Shown piece after piece: positions 1-5,327 of a stretch of 5,327 nt of DNA. This DNA comes from Bryobacterales bacterium. Its GTDB lineage: Bacteria > Cyanobacteriota > Vampirovibrionia > Obscuribacterales > Obscuribacteraceae. Where the stretch lies: the NCBI GenBank assembly GCA_903970295.1, contig CAJCHQ010000009.1:1-5327 (forward strand), in the 5' to 3' direction. The notes under the pieces are model-generated. The model was not told the origin of the DNA. It saw only the letters and a list, made by a program, of their open reading frames with translations, and made no database searches. The position numbers and the translations under genes were made by a program. The stretch's first letter is position 1, and the number at the start of each line of letters is the position of its first letter.

Positions 1-16
1 AAGTCTTAGAGTTCCG

Positions 17-454
17 CTATTCTGCAATTTTGTGAAACTTGGCTCCGCAATGAGCGCATTCGTGCCCATGCAATTGGCACCTGGTGCGTTTGTCCGCCTT
101 CGGTTTAAACGACGCGGTGAGGCCGAACCAGGTGCGAATGAAAAAGTTGGCAAATTGTGTTTGTCTTTTGGCAGACGTTTCCTCCTGGGTGGAGGCTTTC
201 ACCTTCATCGCTTTGATTTCGTAATGGGTAATTTTGCTGATTGATCTGGGAGCAGCGTCAGGTGTTAAAGGCTCCTCCGTTGTCTCGTCAGGTAGCCCCA
301 CCGACTGCCGGTAAAGATCGGCCAGAGCGGCAGGATCTTCGATTTCCGTACTGCGCGGCAAAGCCGTCTTCTTAAAGGGTCCCTTTTGTGCGAGTTCAGA
401 TAAAAGCCTTTGTTTCTCTGCCCGCTCCTGTTCTGGGTCAATTTCATCTGGCAC
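17..454 (-). CDS. Hypothetical protein with C-terminal Cys/His (zinc-knuckle-like) motif, GTG start
   Basis: I do not recognise a family for this 145-residue protein. Residues 1-70 are charged and rich in Glu, Pro and Ala, with a short predicted helix around 6-25, and look partly disordered. Residues 100-115 are aromatic (FANFFIRTWFGL). The tail carries Cys126, His129, His131, Cys133, Cys136 and His141 (CQLHGHECAHCGAKFH), a spacing that could bind one zinc ion; that is inference from the pattern. There is no signal peptide or membrane segment, so it is probably cytoplasmic. The start is GTG at 454-452: no in-frame ATG occurs before the upstream stop at 487-485, and GAGG lies 8 nt before the GTG. 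It is divergent from the SohB-like gene, with a gap of about 94 bp. That it is coding rests on the ribosome site and the non-random composition; the function is unknown. Confidence 0.75.
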   Translation of the reverse strand: MPDEIDPEQERAEKQRLLSELAQKGPFKKTALPRSTEIEDPAALADLYRQSVGLPDETTEEPLTPDAAPRSISKITHYEIKAMKVKASTQEETSAKRQTQFANFFIRTWFGLTASFKPKADKRTRCQLHGHECAHCGAKFHKIAE

Positions 455-511
455 GCATGCAACCTCGAATCGCCATTTTGATCCCTATATTCCCGCTTTC
501 TGAATTCCTCC

Positions 512-520
512 TGGGATAAT
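512..520 (+). promoter_or_regulatory. Candidate extended -10 promoter element for the protease operon
   Basis: The sequence TGGGATAAT fits a TGn extended -10 followed by GATAAT (5 of 6 matches to TATAAT). No convincing -35 hexamer lies 16-18 bp upstream, which extended -10 promoters can tolerate. Transcription would begin near 527. That would exclude the ATG at 522 from the transcript and leave a leader of about 22 nt before the ATG at 549, in agreement with the start chosen for the protease gene. The call rests on a short motif only. Confidence 0.3.
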
Positions 521-535
521 CATGGCTGTCAGCTC

Positions 536-542
536 AAAGGGA
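536..542 (+). promoter_or_regulatory. Ribosome binding site that decides the protease start
   Basis: AAAGGGA lies 6 nt before the ATG at 549. The in-frame ATG at 522 has only a weak purine stretch (CTGGGA) before it. This supports the 350-residue protein over the 359-residue form. Confidence 0.55.
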
Positions 543-548
543 TCACAA

Positions 549-1601
549 ATGCACATAGCTACCCAGATTTTGGTCGTAATCATCGACGGTATCCTCATAT
601 GCCTGCTCTTACTCGGCGTTGTCATCGCGGTTGGCTTGATTTTTCTGATTTTTAAGCTTTTGCGAGACAAAAGTTCTCTTGGTGGAAAGCATGGGTTGTT
701 GCAGATGCATCCCAAAACGAAGTTCGAGAAACAAGAGGCAATCTCGAGCCGGCTGGTCAAAGAACGCAAGAAGCTCTCGAAGCATGATAGTGCTGCTCCG
801 GCCATTACCGTGGTCGAGGAAACTAACGTAGTGGCTGTCAATCGCGAGACCACCCGCCCGGTCATGGCCGTTAGATTTGAAGGTGATTTGTTTGCTTCTG
901 AGCGAAAGGTCTTTGCTCAAATGGTCGACGAAATTCTGGTCAACCGAGAACGAGTCGATAGCGTTGTTGTCGTAGTCAGTTCTCCAGGCGGCAGCGTTTC
1001 GCATTACGGACAAATGTTTTCTGAAATGGAGCGTATTCGCAATAGTGGATTGAATTTGACTGTGTGTGTTGACACGACGGCTGCCTCGGGTGGTTATTTG
1101 ATGAGCCTGCCGGCGCATAAAATTGTCGCAGCTCCATACGCCATGGTCGGAAGTATCGGCGTGGTCTCAGAGTTTGTAAACGGCTATGAATTCCTCAAAG
1201 AGCGTGGCATCCAGCCAATTACAATGACTGCCGGCAAATACAAACGCACTGTCACTCCGCTCGGAAAGATTACCGAAGAAGGAAAACAGCATTTTCAGGA
1301 GCGCCTCGAGGCAATTCATCGGCTGTTTATTATCAGTGTCAAGAAATATAGAGATGTTGATCCCGACCGCGTCTGTACGGGTGATTATTGGACGGCTCAG
1401 GAAAGCATCGATCTGGGTTTGGGTTTGGTCGATGAGCTTGGCACCAGTCAAGATTACTTATTCAAGCTTAACCAAGGCCAAGATCTGATTGTCATCAGCC
1501 AGAAGAAAAACAAGTTCGAGCAGGGTTTCATGCGAATGTCGACGCAGTTAGTTGACGCTGTCATGGCGCGGCTTGGTCTCTCCGAGTTGGTCCGCCCGTA
1601 A
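549..1601 (+). CDS. sohB: SohB-like membrane-anchored serine protease (peptidase family S49)
   Basis: This is a Ser/Lys-dyad protease of family S49 (SppA/SohB), a membrane-bound enzyme that cleaves signal-peptide remnants or other membrane-associated peptides. Counting from the ATG at 549, it has 350 residues, close to E. coli SohB (about 349). Residues 5-36 form a long hydrophobic anchor, followed by a basic linker (about 55-80) and the S49 domain (about 105-310). The nucleophile is predicted as Ser180 in TTAASGGYLMS and the general base as Lys232 in TAGKYKRTVTPLG. The 52-residue spacing matches the Ser178/Lys230 pair I recall for E. coli SohB. Other S49 features are SSPGGSV (oxyanion region), GSIGVV and DLGLGLVDELG. 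The start at 549 is preferred over the in-frame ATG at 522 because AAAGGGA (536-542) sits 6 nt before it. The gene is followed on the same strand by an unknown exported protein. The substrate is unknown. Confidence 0.95.
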   Translation: MHIATQILVVIIDGILICLLLLGVVIAVGLIFLIFKLLRDKSSLGGKHGLLQMHPKTKFEKQEAISSRLVKERKKLSKHDSAAPAITVVEETNVVAVNRETTRPVMAVRFEGDLFASERKVFAQMVDEILVNRERVDSVVVVVSSPGGSVSHYGQMFSEMERIRNSGLNLTVCVDTTAASGGYLMSLPAHKIVAAPYAMVGSIGVVSEFVNGYEFLKERGIQPITMTAGKYKRTVTPLGKITEEGKQHFQERLEAIHRLFIISVKKYRDVDPDRVCTGDYWTAQESIDLGLGLVDELGTSQDYLFKLNQGQDLIVISQKKNKFEQGFMRMSTQLVDAVMARLGLSELVRP

Positions 1602-1662
1602 TGCGAATGTGAGCAGCATGGTAGGGTATCCTCGTAGTAGTTGGCTCTTGGTGGGACACACT

Positions 1663-2622
1663 ATGGACAGCCTGGGCAAATTGGTCCTTGTTCTAATTCT
1701 CGTCGGCGGCCTTATTTTCGCCGCGATCATGGGCGCAGCTAACTTCAAATTCGATCAGTGGTTCGAAACGCCGAAGTCATTTTCTAGCCACAATTCACTG
1801 GCTATCAAAGACAAAGCTAAAGTGGCGTTCGAGGAGTTGCCGATCAATCCGCCGGTCAACTTGAAGCCGGGCAAAGAACAAATTTATCGTTTTCGCAAGT
1901 TGATGGCGAATTCGCATAGTGAGCTTTTGACGATCAACTACACACCCGAAGAAGCAATCTTTGGGAATATGCACGATGGCCGTCCCTGGTGGGGGACGCT
2001 TGGTAAATATTATTGGGGTGAGGGAGCTCATTGTGTCGATGGACCCGCCGACCAGAGTCGCTTTATCGGTAATCCATTTTTGCTGGCTGCCGCAGATTTT
2101 ACCGGTTTCTCAATCCAAAAGCGATTGAAATGGAAGCCGACCGTGACGCCGGAAAAAGCTGCGAATGCTGAATTTCCGCTGATTTGTCAGCCGCAACACC
2201 TACAATTTTTCGCGCAAGAGGCTCGCGTCGAAGTAACTTACGATGTCACTAATTTTCTAGATCGTTTGAACCAATATTCTCAGGTACCTCTTTCTGCCGC
2301 CACTGATGGAGAATTCAACATAGTTGCCTACAACGCACACGATCTGGGAATGAAATATATCGGCGCGATTTCTGCCGGAACGCAAAATGTGCAATTAGTC
2401 AGTCCACCCGGGGCCGGCACGATCGTTACAAGCTCTTTGGTCCAAGCCGCGCACTATGACTGGACTTCCGGGGTGCCTGGAGGATGCAACGCTTTTTCCA
2501 ATCCGGAATTCACATTTAAACTGTTGGCTTTGCCAGCTAGATTGCAACTGTATTTTTGGCCGAACAAGCCGAGCACTGCCGAGGTCTCGCCCGGCTTAAG
2601 CTATACAATCAATTTTAGATAG
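1663..2622 (+). CDS. Hypothetical signal-anchored extracytoplasmic protein, partner gene of the SohB-like protease
   Basis: No known family is recognised. The 319-residue product begins with a classic signal anchor (residues 6-24, LVLVLILVGGLIFAAIM) after a short polar N-terminus, so the rest is predicted outside the cytoplasmic membrane. The body is rich in aromatics and in beta-prone segments. A distinctive stretch at residues 105-140 contains DGRPWWGTLGKYYWGEG, then Cys124 and SRFIGNPFLL. The three cysteines are Cys124, Cys175 and Cys275. The C-terminus (about 284-319) alternates hydrophobic residues as in a beta-sandwich edge; this is inference. The ATG at 1663 was chosen because GGTGGG lies shortly upstream and the hydrophobic segment follows at once. 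ATG 1618 would add 15 residues and is a weaker alternative. The gene begins 61 bp after the protease stop with no hairpin between, so the two are probably cotranscribed. An adaptor for, or substrate of, the protease is possible but unproven. Confidence 0.85.
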   Translation: MDSLGKLVLVLILVGGLIFAAIMGAANFKFDQWFETPKSFSSHNSLAIKDKAKVAFEELPINPPVNLKPGKEQIYRFRKLMANSHSELLTINYTPEEAIFGNMHDGRPWWGTLGKYYWGEGAHCVDGPADQSRFIGNPFLLAAADFTGFSIQKRLKWKPTVTPEKAANAEFPLICQPQHLQFFAQEARVEVTYDVTNFLDRLNQYSQVPLSAATDGEFNIVAYNAHDLGMKYIGAISAGTQNVQLVSPPGAGTIVTSSLVQAAHYDWTSGVPGGCNAFSNPEFTFKLLALPARLQLYFWPNKPSTAEVSPGLSYTINFR

Positions 2623-2634
2623 GAGAGCATTGGC

Positions 2635-2775
2635 ATGTCGAATGCGGAGATGTTAACGATCCGGGTAATGGTCGGTGATTTGGGCGAAGCCCTCAGAGAA
2701 AGGCAAACCCTGGTCTTTTTTGACGTTGAAAATGATATTGCCTTTTTTGTCGATGAAAGCAAACTGCCCAACTAA
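2635..2775 (+). CDS. Possible 46-residue ORF, or remnant gene start, after the protease operon
   Basis: A strong ribosome site, AGGAGAG (2621-2627), overlaps the stop codon of the 319-residue protein and precedes an ATG at 2635 with good spacing. The frame runs 46 codons (starting MSNAEMLTIR, ending DESKLPN) to a TAA at 2773-2775. However, all but its first six or so codons lie antisense to the WG-repeat gene and in codon register with it. In that register the opposite strand meets a stop only where the sense gene uses TTA, CTA or TCA, so a frame this short is easily open by chance. It may be a chance ORF or the surviving 5' end of a gene that once followed in the operon. Confidence 0.18.
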   Translation: MSNAEMLTIRVMVGDLGEALRERQTLVFFDVENDIAFFVDESKLPN

Positions 2776-3933
2776 CTCTACTCGCGCCATGCCATCGCTG
2801 AAATCTGATGCCGAGATGTAATCATTCGGCGTCAACAGGTCGCCGTTCGGCTTCATGTAGTGCCATTTGTCTTCTAGATTGACGCAAGCGACGCCTTCGG
2901 AAAAGCTATTTGCCACCATGAAGTTGGCCGACACTACCGTTCTGCCGAAGCCATCGCCGCCGATACTGCGCAGAAAATATTTGCCGTTTTTATCCACGAA
3001 CCGTTTGAAACTGCCGGCACTAACGACTGCGTAACCCTCATGGAATTCGGTGGCTCGATTCCAACGATGCCAACTCGATTTTTTCCAGTCGACAAGGACT
3101 TTGTCGCGAACGTCAAAAATGCTGCATTGGTTCAGATAGAACTCGAGAATGTTCTCGTGGTATTGCCGGCGGCGCTGATCTTCGTCTAGGAGTTGTCCAT
3201 GCTCTACTTCAGCGAATGCATTTTGATCGGTCAAATCGATTACTACTTTGCCGGTAGGATCGATGTAATAGCCATCATCCACCCAGGCGCGTTGTTCCAG
3301 GAACCGCCCGGCAATGCTGAATTTGGCTGGGATCACCCAGTGGGTGGAATGATCTTCGTTGACAGTTTTATCGATGTAGCCGATTTTTTTGTCGACCGTC
3401 ATCACTGCAGCCAAACCTTCCGAGAAGGGCATAGCATTTAGAAATTGACGTTCGATCACGGTTTTGTTTTTGGCGTCGATAAAGCCCCAGAAACCGCCAA
3501 GTTTGACGGCAGCCAATCCCTCGCGAAAAGGCATGGCATCGTCGTATTGGGGCTTAATCACCAGCTTACCCGTCTTGTCGGCGTAACCCCAATGTTTGTC
3601 CTGCCGGATCGGCACCATTCCTTCGGAAAAGTCCTGCACTCCTGGTCCGTTGGGCGGATCATCGACATCCGTGTCGATTTTGAAGGCGACATGGCCATGT
3701 GTATCGAGGTAACCGACAGTGTCGCGACTCAAACGAACGCCTGCGAGCCCTTCTTTGAACGGACGTGTGCGATTGGCGAAAGGGGGTGCCTGGATGGCGA
3801 CTTTTCCGGTCTTGTCGTAGTAGCCAAGAAACAAGGGGTTGGAATTTTTGGAGGTGATCAACCAGAGTGCGCCAAGGCCGACCGTCAGAACCAAAACTGC
3901 GCCAATAGCCAGCAAAACGTACGTGCGATTCAA
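2653..3933 (-). CDS. Membrane-anchored WG-repeat protein, TTG start
   Basis: This is a 426-residue protein built of WG-type beta repeats (KWG/WG_beta_rep family). An N-terminal hydrophobic segment at residues 5-27 acts as a signal anchor; no lipobox cysteine follows it. The repeats pair a W/F-G-[YF]-x-D-K-x-G-K-x-V-I strand unit (about residues 37, 73, 115, 149, 184, 222, 312, 357 and 391) with an F-x-E-G-[LMF]-A-x-V unit (about 58, 101, 135, 169, 296, 343, 377 and 411). Residues 240-295 are a non-repeat insert or a decayed repeat. WG repeats are generally thought to mediate binding at the cell surface; the ligand here is unknown. The start is TTG at 3933-3931, with GAGG 9 nt upstream; no in-frame ATG lies between it and the upstream stop. 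It converges on the protease operon, with 30 bp between the stops and no hairpin terminator visible. Confidence 0.95.
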   Translation of the reverse strand: MNRTYVLLAIGAVLVLTVGLGALWLITSKNSNPLFLGYYDKTGKVAIQAPPFANRTRPFKEGLAGVRLSRDTVGYLDTHGHVAFKIDTDVDDPPNGPGVQDFSEGMVPIRQDKHWGYADKTGKLVIKPQYDDAMPFREGLAAVKLGGFWGFIDAKNKTVIERQFLNAMPFSEGLAAVMTVDKKIGYIDKTVNEDHSTHWVIPAKFSIAGRFLEQRAWVDDGYYIDPTGKVVIDLTDQNAFAEVEHGQLLDEDQRRRQYHENILEFYLNQCSIFDVRDKVLVDWKKSSWHRWNRATEFHEGYAVVSAGSFKRFVDKNGKYFLRSIGGDGFGRTVVSANFMVANSFSEGVACVNLEDKWHYMKPNGDLLTPNDYISASDFSDGMARVELVGQFAFIDKKGNIIFNVKKDQGLPFSEGFAQITDHYPDR

Positions 3934-3942
3934 AAAACAATG

Positions 3943-3946
3943 CCTC
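3943..3946 (-). promoter_or_regulatory. Ribosome binding site supporting a TTG start
   Basis: GAGG on the minus strand lies 9 nt before the TTG at 3933-3931. The same eight bases, ATTCGAGG, precede the GTG start of the gene at 17-454. Together with the anchor that begins at the fourth or fifth residue, this fixes the WG-repeat protein start at a non-ATG codon. Confidence 0.6.
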
Positions 3947-4094
3947 GAATGGGGTACCGACGTCAGAACTGGATTCCGGCACTCAAAATATCACAATAGC
4001 CGCCAGCACCTCCAGCATCGCAGAATTGCCTGCCATTGCTGTCCAGTTGGCGGCAAATCAGCGGTCCGGCGGGTTCCATTCTGGAGAGGCCGTA

Positions 4095-4540
4095 TTAGAG
4101 AGGTTTCAATATCGCCTTGGCTAAAGACCTTGGACCGGCCAGCTCCTTCGTAATGCATGCCTCTTGCGGATTCACGTGGACTGCCAATGTGTGTGTCTTG
4201 TCGAACAAAAGAAAATTATCTGGCGCGTGCTCGACCTCTGACCATTCTGGTTTGTCCTTGGTTTTGATCGGTTTCATCAAAGTGGATAGTCTTTCATAGG
4301 CATAGGTGTGCCCAAGCTGGCTTTTTATGCCAACGTCGTCGGTGTAAAGTTCGGTCTTTACTAAAAGTCCGCTATCGCACTGCGATCTAATGTGTCCTGG
4401 GGACGTCAAAGGTGTCTTGTTAATAGTGTCGAACAGAGCCTGATTATCGAGTGACTAACAAAAATCACAGTAGTTGCTAACGTAAAGACTGCCAAAGTCA
4501 AAAAGAACCGCAAGTGGGATGAATAGTTTCTTTTTTGCAT
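4095..4540 (-). pseudogene. Frameshifted small signal-anchor protein of unknown function
   Basis: Two minus-strand frames look like halves of one gene. From the ATG at 4540 one frame encodes MQKRNYSSHLRFF and then a hydrophobic segment (TLAVFTLATTVIFV), a typical signal anchor, but ends at TGA 4408-4406. The second frame is open from just after a TAG at 4457-4455. It reads DNQALFDTINKTPL into a 104-residue body with good protein character, ending at TAA 4097-4095. The shift lies between about 4454 and 4406. The 446-nt span is one base short of 149 codons, so a single-base deletion would explain it, giving an ancestral product of about 148 residues. No slippery heptamer is visible, so programmed frameshifting is not favoured. 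Alternatively, the body could start at TTG 4409, whose TTGA overlaps the upstream stop, but no ribosome site supports this. A sequencing error is also possible. No family is recognised. Confidence 0.5.
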
Positions 4541-4656
4541 TTGGCTGGAGCGTTTTATATCCGTATAGTCCGAATCTACGCATAGGTTTTCTAAGTGAGC
4601 TTTTTTACATGGTACCAGATGCGGTGCCAACGGTAAAGCATGTAGATGAATTCGAT

Positions 4657-4668
4657 CCGGTGCACCGG
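4657..4668. repeat. Perfect 12-bp palindrome CCGGTGCACCGG
   Basis: The 12 bases read identically on both strands. They lie in the intergenic region between the terminator and the frameshifted gene. On the minus strand a TATAGT hexamer (4684-4679, 5 of 6 matches to a -10 box) lies 10 nt upstream, so the palindrome would fall at about +5 to +16 of a transcript started there, where a repressor operator could sit. No good -35 box accompanies the hexamer, so a regulatory role is only possible. Confidence 0.35.
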
Positions 4669-4704
4669 TAAGCCAGAGACTATATGAAACAGTAGATAGG
4701 CCCG

Positions 4705-4747
4705 AAAAAAAGAAGGGACGGCGCGCTTGTGGCACGAAATCCCTTCT
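4705..4747 (-). terminator. Rho-independent terminator of the gene at the right edge
   Basis: On the minus strand an 8-bp perfect stem, AGAAGGGA (4747-4740) with TCCCTTCT (4718-4711), encloses a 21-nt loop and runs straight into a T tract. Seven T's occupy 4711-4705, the first of them shared with the stem. It starts about 63 nt after the stop codon of the gene ending at 4811, so it ends that transcript and separates it from the frameshifted gene downstream. The loop is longer than usual, but wobble pairing of CGTG with CGCG inside it could extend the structure. Confidence 0.75.
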
Positions 4748-4810
4748 GAGACCGAAGTCCTGACTGGAGAGCGAAAACATTTCTGTTTCCGCCTCCAACC
4801 AGGTTCCGGC

Positions 4811-5327
4811 TTACTTGGTCGGCTGAACCTTCGCAGACTTCAGGTTGTAGATGTCCAGCTTCCTCACCAGATCCTCCCAGGGACCCAGCAATTCCACCAT
4901 CATATCGAACCCGGACTTGTTGACGAGTGCCAGCGCCTCGGAGGCATCCGTTCCTGCAGCCACGAGTTCATCGTAAGCCAGAGTAGCGGCGGACCCCACG
5001 TGGTGGAAGAAGTAGTGGCGACCATCCTGAGGGATTTTGCCAATACCCTTCTTCAGCAGCTCCTTCAGCGGATCGATCTTCTCCTTCTGCATGGCCGGAG
5101 TCAGACAGACCAGCTGCTTGAGAGTCATACCATCCGGATAGTGCTCGTTGGCAAGGCACTTGGCCGGCGTGTTGAGGAGGTAATTCGCCAGGCTCTTGCT
5201 GCCCTGTGCGAAGTCAGTCACCAACTGCTGAATCACGGGAAGCATCGGCTGGTTACCCTTGCCCGCATCCGGCGCTTCGTCATCCTCGGGCTGGTCCGAC
5301 TGGGGAGCCGGCTTCGCCTTCGGATTG
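4811..5327 (-). CDS. C-terminal part of an unknown protein with strong codon bias (runs off the right edge)
   Basis: The frame is open from the right edge (first full codon 5326-5324) to TAA at 4813-4811, giving 171 visible residues. The first 27 are a low-complexity Pro/Ala/Asp/Lys linker (PKAKPAPQSDQPEDDEAPDA). The following 144 form a mostly helical, soluble-looking domain with VIQQLVTDFAQGSKSLANYLL, GRHYFFHHVGSAATLAYDEL and MMVELLGPWEDLVRKL. No family is recognised and no membrane segment is visible. An ATG at 5245 has AAGGG 10 nt upstream and could be an internal start, but the linker keeps the same codon preferences, so I take the gene to continue leftward of it in the protein. Lys codons are AAG in 16 of 17 cases and Gln is always CAG, unlike the SohB-like gene, where AAG and AAA are about equal. 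This suggests high expression or a different origin. A terminator follows at 4705-4747. Confidence 0.8.
   Translation of the reverse strand, partial: NPKAKPAPQSDQPEDDEAPDAGKGNQPMLPVIQQLVTDFAQGSKSLANYLLNTPAKCLANEHYPDGMTLKQLVCLTPAMQKEKIDPLKELLKKGIGKIPQDGRHYFFHHVGSAATLAYDELVAAGTDASEALALVNKSGFDMMVELLGPWEDLVRKLDIYNLKSAKVQPTK

Noticed and set aside
506..512. Perfect AGGAGGA on the minus strand
   Set aside because: No ATG, GTG or TTG follows at translating distance. The nearest ATG (476) is about 29 nt away and opens only a 10-codon frame.
609..1451. Minus-strand open frames opposite the SohB-like gene
   Set aside because: The plus strand encodes an intact S49 peptidase with catalytic residues at the expected spacing; the opposite frames have no plausible product.
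3193..3999. Long plus-strand open frames opposite the WG-repeat gene
   Set aside because: They are antisense to an unmistakable repeat protein, have no repeat or domain signal of their own, and are open because of the sense gene's codon composition.
3839..4153. Plus-strand frame covering the gap upstream of the WG-repeat gene
   Set aside because: Its composition is atypical (rich in Arg, His and Pro), it has no convincing ribosome site, and it overlaps coding sequence on the minus strand at both ends.
4449..4460. Programmed -1 frameshift site
   Set aside because: There is no X XXY YYZ slippery heptamer in the switch region, and the T5 run lies upstream of a TAG in the target frame, so slippage there would terminate at once.
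4541..4798. Upstream extension of the frame that contains the signal anchor of the frameshifted gene
   Set aside because: The extension reads through the terminator hairpin and the palindrome and lacks protein character, so I start the gene at the ATG at 4540.

Overview
This is a bacterial chromosomal window of about 5.3 kb and mid GC content. It holds six protein-coding loci and no RNA genes, insertion sequences or CRISPR arrays that I can see. Two genes have family-level assignments: a SohB-type S49 peptidase and a membrane-anchored WG-repeat protein. The other four are of unknown function. The lineage cannot be fixed from the sequence. Frequent GTG/TTG starts, a WG-repeat protein and many unknown exported proteins would suit an environmental bacterium with large surface proteins (for example an Obscuribacterales-like member of the Cyanobacteria/Melainabacteria group), but that is only a weak guess.

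Layout. (1) Positions 17-454, minus strand: a 145-residue protein with a charged N-terminal half and a Cys/His-rich, zinc-knuckle-like tail. (2) Positions 455-548: a divergent intergenic region with a candidate extended -10 element for the plus-strand unit. (3) Positions 549-2622, plus strand: a probable two-gene operon, a SohB-like membrane serine protease followed by a 319-residue unknown protein with an N-terminal signal anchor. (4) Positions 2653-3933, minus strand: a WG-repeat protein that starts with TTG and converges on the operon with only 30 bp between the stop codons. (5) Positions 4095-4540, minus strand: a small signal-anchor protein whose N-terminal and C-terminal halves lie in different frames, so it looks frameshifted. 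(6) Positions 4541-4810: intergenic DNA with an intrinsic terminator and a perfect 12-bp palindrome. (7) Positions 4811-5327, minus strand: the C-terminal part of a gene that runs off the right edge and has a much more biased codon choice than the SohB gene.

How it fits together. Four of the six products (protease, 319-residue protein, WG protein, frameshifted protein) start with a hydrophobic anchor or signal segment, so the neighbourhood is biased toward the cell envelope. The protease and the 319-residue protein are on the same strand, 61 bp apart with no terminator between them, and are the best candidates for a functional pair. I see no recognisable defence, mobile or biosynthetic system. 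The most interesting items are the unknown protein paired with the protease, the frameshifted small gene, and the codon-biased gene at the right edge.
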